Source: Planctomycetales bacterium (GTDB lineage Bacteria > Planctomycetota > Planctomycetia > Pirellulales > Thermoguttaceae). Taken from it: a stretch of DNA of 7,289 nt. Made by a program: the position numbers and the translations under genes. This document shows positions 6,209-7,289 of the stretch, one piece after another. The DNA lies in the NCBI GenBank assembly GCA_007127495.1, contig SKZG01000012.1:1-7289 (forward strand). The letters are read 5' to 3'. Under the pieces are notes generated by a model. It worked only from the letters and a program-made list of their open reading frames with translations, was not told the origin of the DNA and did not search any database. The stretch's first letter is position 1, and each line of letters begins with the position of its first letter.

Positions 6209-7289
6209 TGGGGCAGCCGGGCGAGGCCTATCTGGATATTGTATGGAAGCAGTTCAAAAAGAACCGCTTCGCGTTGGCCGCCCTTTGGGCCTTGGCGCCG
6301 CTGGCGCTCGTGGCCCTGTTCGCGCCGCTGCTCGCCTCGAATCAGCCGCTGGTGTATTTCGACGGCGACGAAGTGCTGTTCCCCTGGTTCCTGGCGCTGT
6401 TCAATCCGCAGGAGGTGGTCGATTTCGCCTTCAACATGGCCATGCTGGCGTTCGTGCCCTGGACCGTGTTGGCAATCGGGCTGAACGTACGGTGGCGGCG
6501 GCGCGACGTGCCGGGCCGCGTACGCGCGCTCCGTGCGGCCGGCCTGCTCGTGGGCATGGTGGTGGCGACCATCCTGGTGTTTTCGATCCCCGGGGTGGCG
6601 CCGAGGAATCCGCACAGCCATCGCCCGTTCGTGGAGGAAGAGTTCCGCCGCGATGACGCGTACGGCATCTACACGCTCATACCCTACGGCACTCGCGACC
6701 AGGGGCGCGGCGCGAGCTTCCAGCCGCCGCTGTATCGCAAGCCCGCCGCGGAACGCCTCCGCGCCAGCGAATGGTTTCCGCACTTGCTGGGCACCGACGA
6801 CGTCGGCCGCGACGTGCTCGCGCGGATGATTTTCGGTACGCGCATCTCACTGACAATCGGGTTCCTCGCCGTCGGTATTTACCTGACCATCGGCATTGTT
6901 GTGGGGGCGTTGGCCGGGTATTTCGGCGGAACGACCGACATCCTGATCTCCCGCGTCATCGAGGTGATCCTGCTCTTCCCCTCGTTCTTCCTGATCCTGA
7001 CACTCGTGGCCATGATCGGCCCGAGTATTTATATTATCATGGTGGTGATTGGGCTGACCGGTTGGCCGGGCATCGCGCGGCTGATCCGCGGCGAAGTGCT
7101 CAAGCAGCGCGGCGGCGATTACGTTGCGGCAGCTCGGGCACTGGGGGCCTCGCACCTGCGGGTCCTGTTCCGCCATATTATGCCCAACGCCCTGGCGCCC
7201 GCCTTGGTTTCCGCGCCGTTCGGCGTGGCCAGCGCGATTGTGGTCGAGGCCGGTCTGAGCTTGCTTGGGTTCGGGGTGCGACTTCCCAC
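6208..7289 (+). CDS. Oligopeptide-type ABC importer permease, DppC/YejE-like, C-terminus cut by the right edge
   Basis: This gene encodes the second inner-membrane permease; 360 residues are present and the C-terminal end is missing. Its ATG overlaps the preceding TGA stop by one base (TGATG), so the two permeases are very likely translationally coupled. After the first helix (about 22-43), SNQPLVYFDGDEVLFPWF (44-61) resembles the start of YejE-type permeases (A-N-x-P-L, then D-G, then F-P). The conserved core is clear: LGTDDVGRDVLARMIFGTRISL (194-215, a DppC/YejE hallmark), helices near 216-238, 252-271 and 275-291, the ATPase-coupling loop DYVAAARALGAS (304-315), RHIMPNALAP (322-331) and the GLSLLGFG segment (349-356). 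Two further hydrophobic segments at about 73-92 and 109-128 sit in the region that is normally a plain extracytoplasmic loop. An even number of extra helices would keep the usual topology. ATPase genes are expected downstream but are not in the window. Confidence 0.93.
   Translation, partial: MGQPGEAYLDIVWKQFKKNRFALAALWALAPLALVALFAPLLASNQPLVYFDGDEVLFPWFLALFNPQEVVDFAFNMAMLAFVPWTVLAIGLNVRWRRRDVPGRVRALRAAGLLVGMVVATILVFSIPGVAPRNPHSHRPFVEEEFRRDDAYGIYTLIPYGTRDQGRGASFQPPLYRKPAAERLRASEWFPHLLGTDDVGRDVLARMIFGTRISLTIGFLAVGIYLTIGIVVGALAGYFGGTTDILISRVIEVILLFPSFFLILTLVAMIGPSIYIIMVVIGLTGWPGIARLIRGEVLKQRGGDYVAAARALGASHLRVLFRHIMPNALAPALVSAPFGVASAIVVEAGLSLLGFGVRLP

Noticed and set aside
6187..6783. A 198-codon minus-strand frame opposite the second permease
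   Set aside because: It is antisense to the permease N-terminal region, His/Arg/Gln-rich and without a recognisable domain.

Overview
The window is about 7.3 kb of high-GC bacterial DNA with five genes in two divergent groups. A likely source is a planctomycete (Planctomycetota). That rests on an impression: high GC, a membrane pyrophosphatase, and oligopeptide-type ABC permeases enlarged by extra helical domains. No marker gene in the window proves it.

Left side, minus strand (1-2175). A metallophosphoesterase with an N-terminal membrane region (973-2175) lies upstream of the 5' part of hppA, an ion-pumping membrane pyrophosphatase. hppA starts at 799 and runs off the left edge. The 173-base gap between them holds a strong bulged inverted repeat (920-954) and, nearer hppA, a good sigma70-type promoter (TTGACA, 18 bases, TACACT). 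hppA is therefore probably transcribed on its own.

Centre (2176-2419). The divergent intergenic region holds a good plus-strand promoter (TTGACG, 17 bases, TACTAT) about 150 bases before the next gene. The leader it would produce contains small hairpins and a possible 27-codon upstream reading frame.

Right side, plus strand (2420-7289). This is an oligopeptide/dipeptide-type ABC importer operon, closest in style to the Yej/App/Dpp/Opp families. In order it has a lipoprotein substrate-binding protein, a first permease of 617 residues, and a second permease that overlaps the first by one base and is cut by the right edge. The ATPase genes expected for such a system are not in the window and probably follow.

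The most unusual feature is that both permeases are enlarged in the same place, the loop after the first membrane helix. The first carries about 275 extra residues, including a perfect three-copy ELERLA repeat and what looks like an internal duplication of a helical W-rich module. The second carries about 140 residues that include two apparent extra membrane helices. In this family that loop faces the binding protein, so the paired expansion may form an enlarged docking or vestibule structure. The ABC importer itself is a known type; the permease architecture is the part worth following up.
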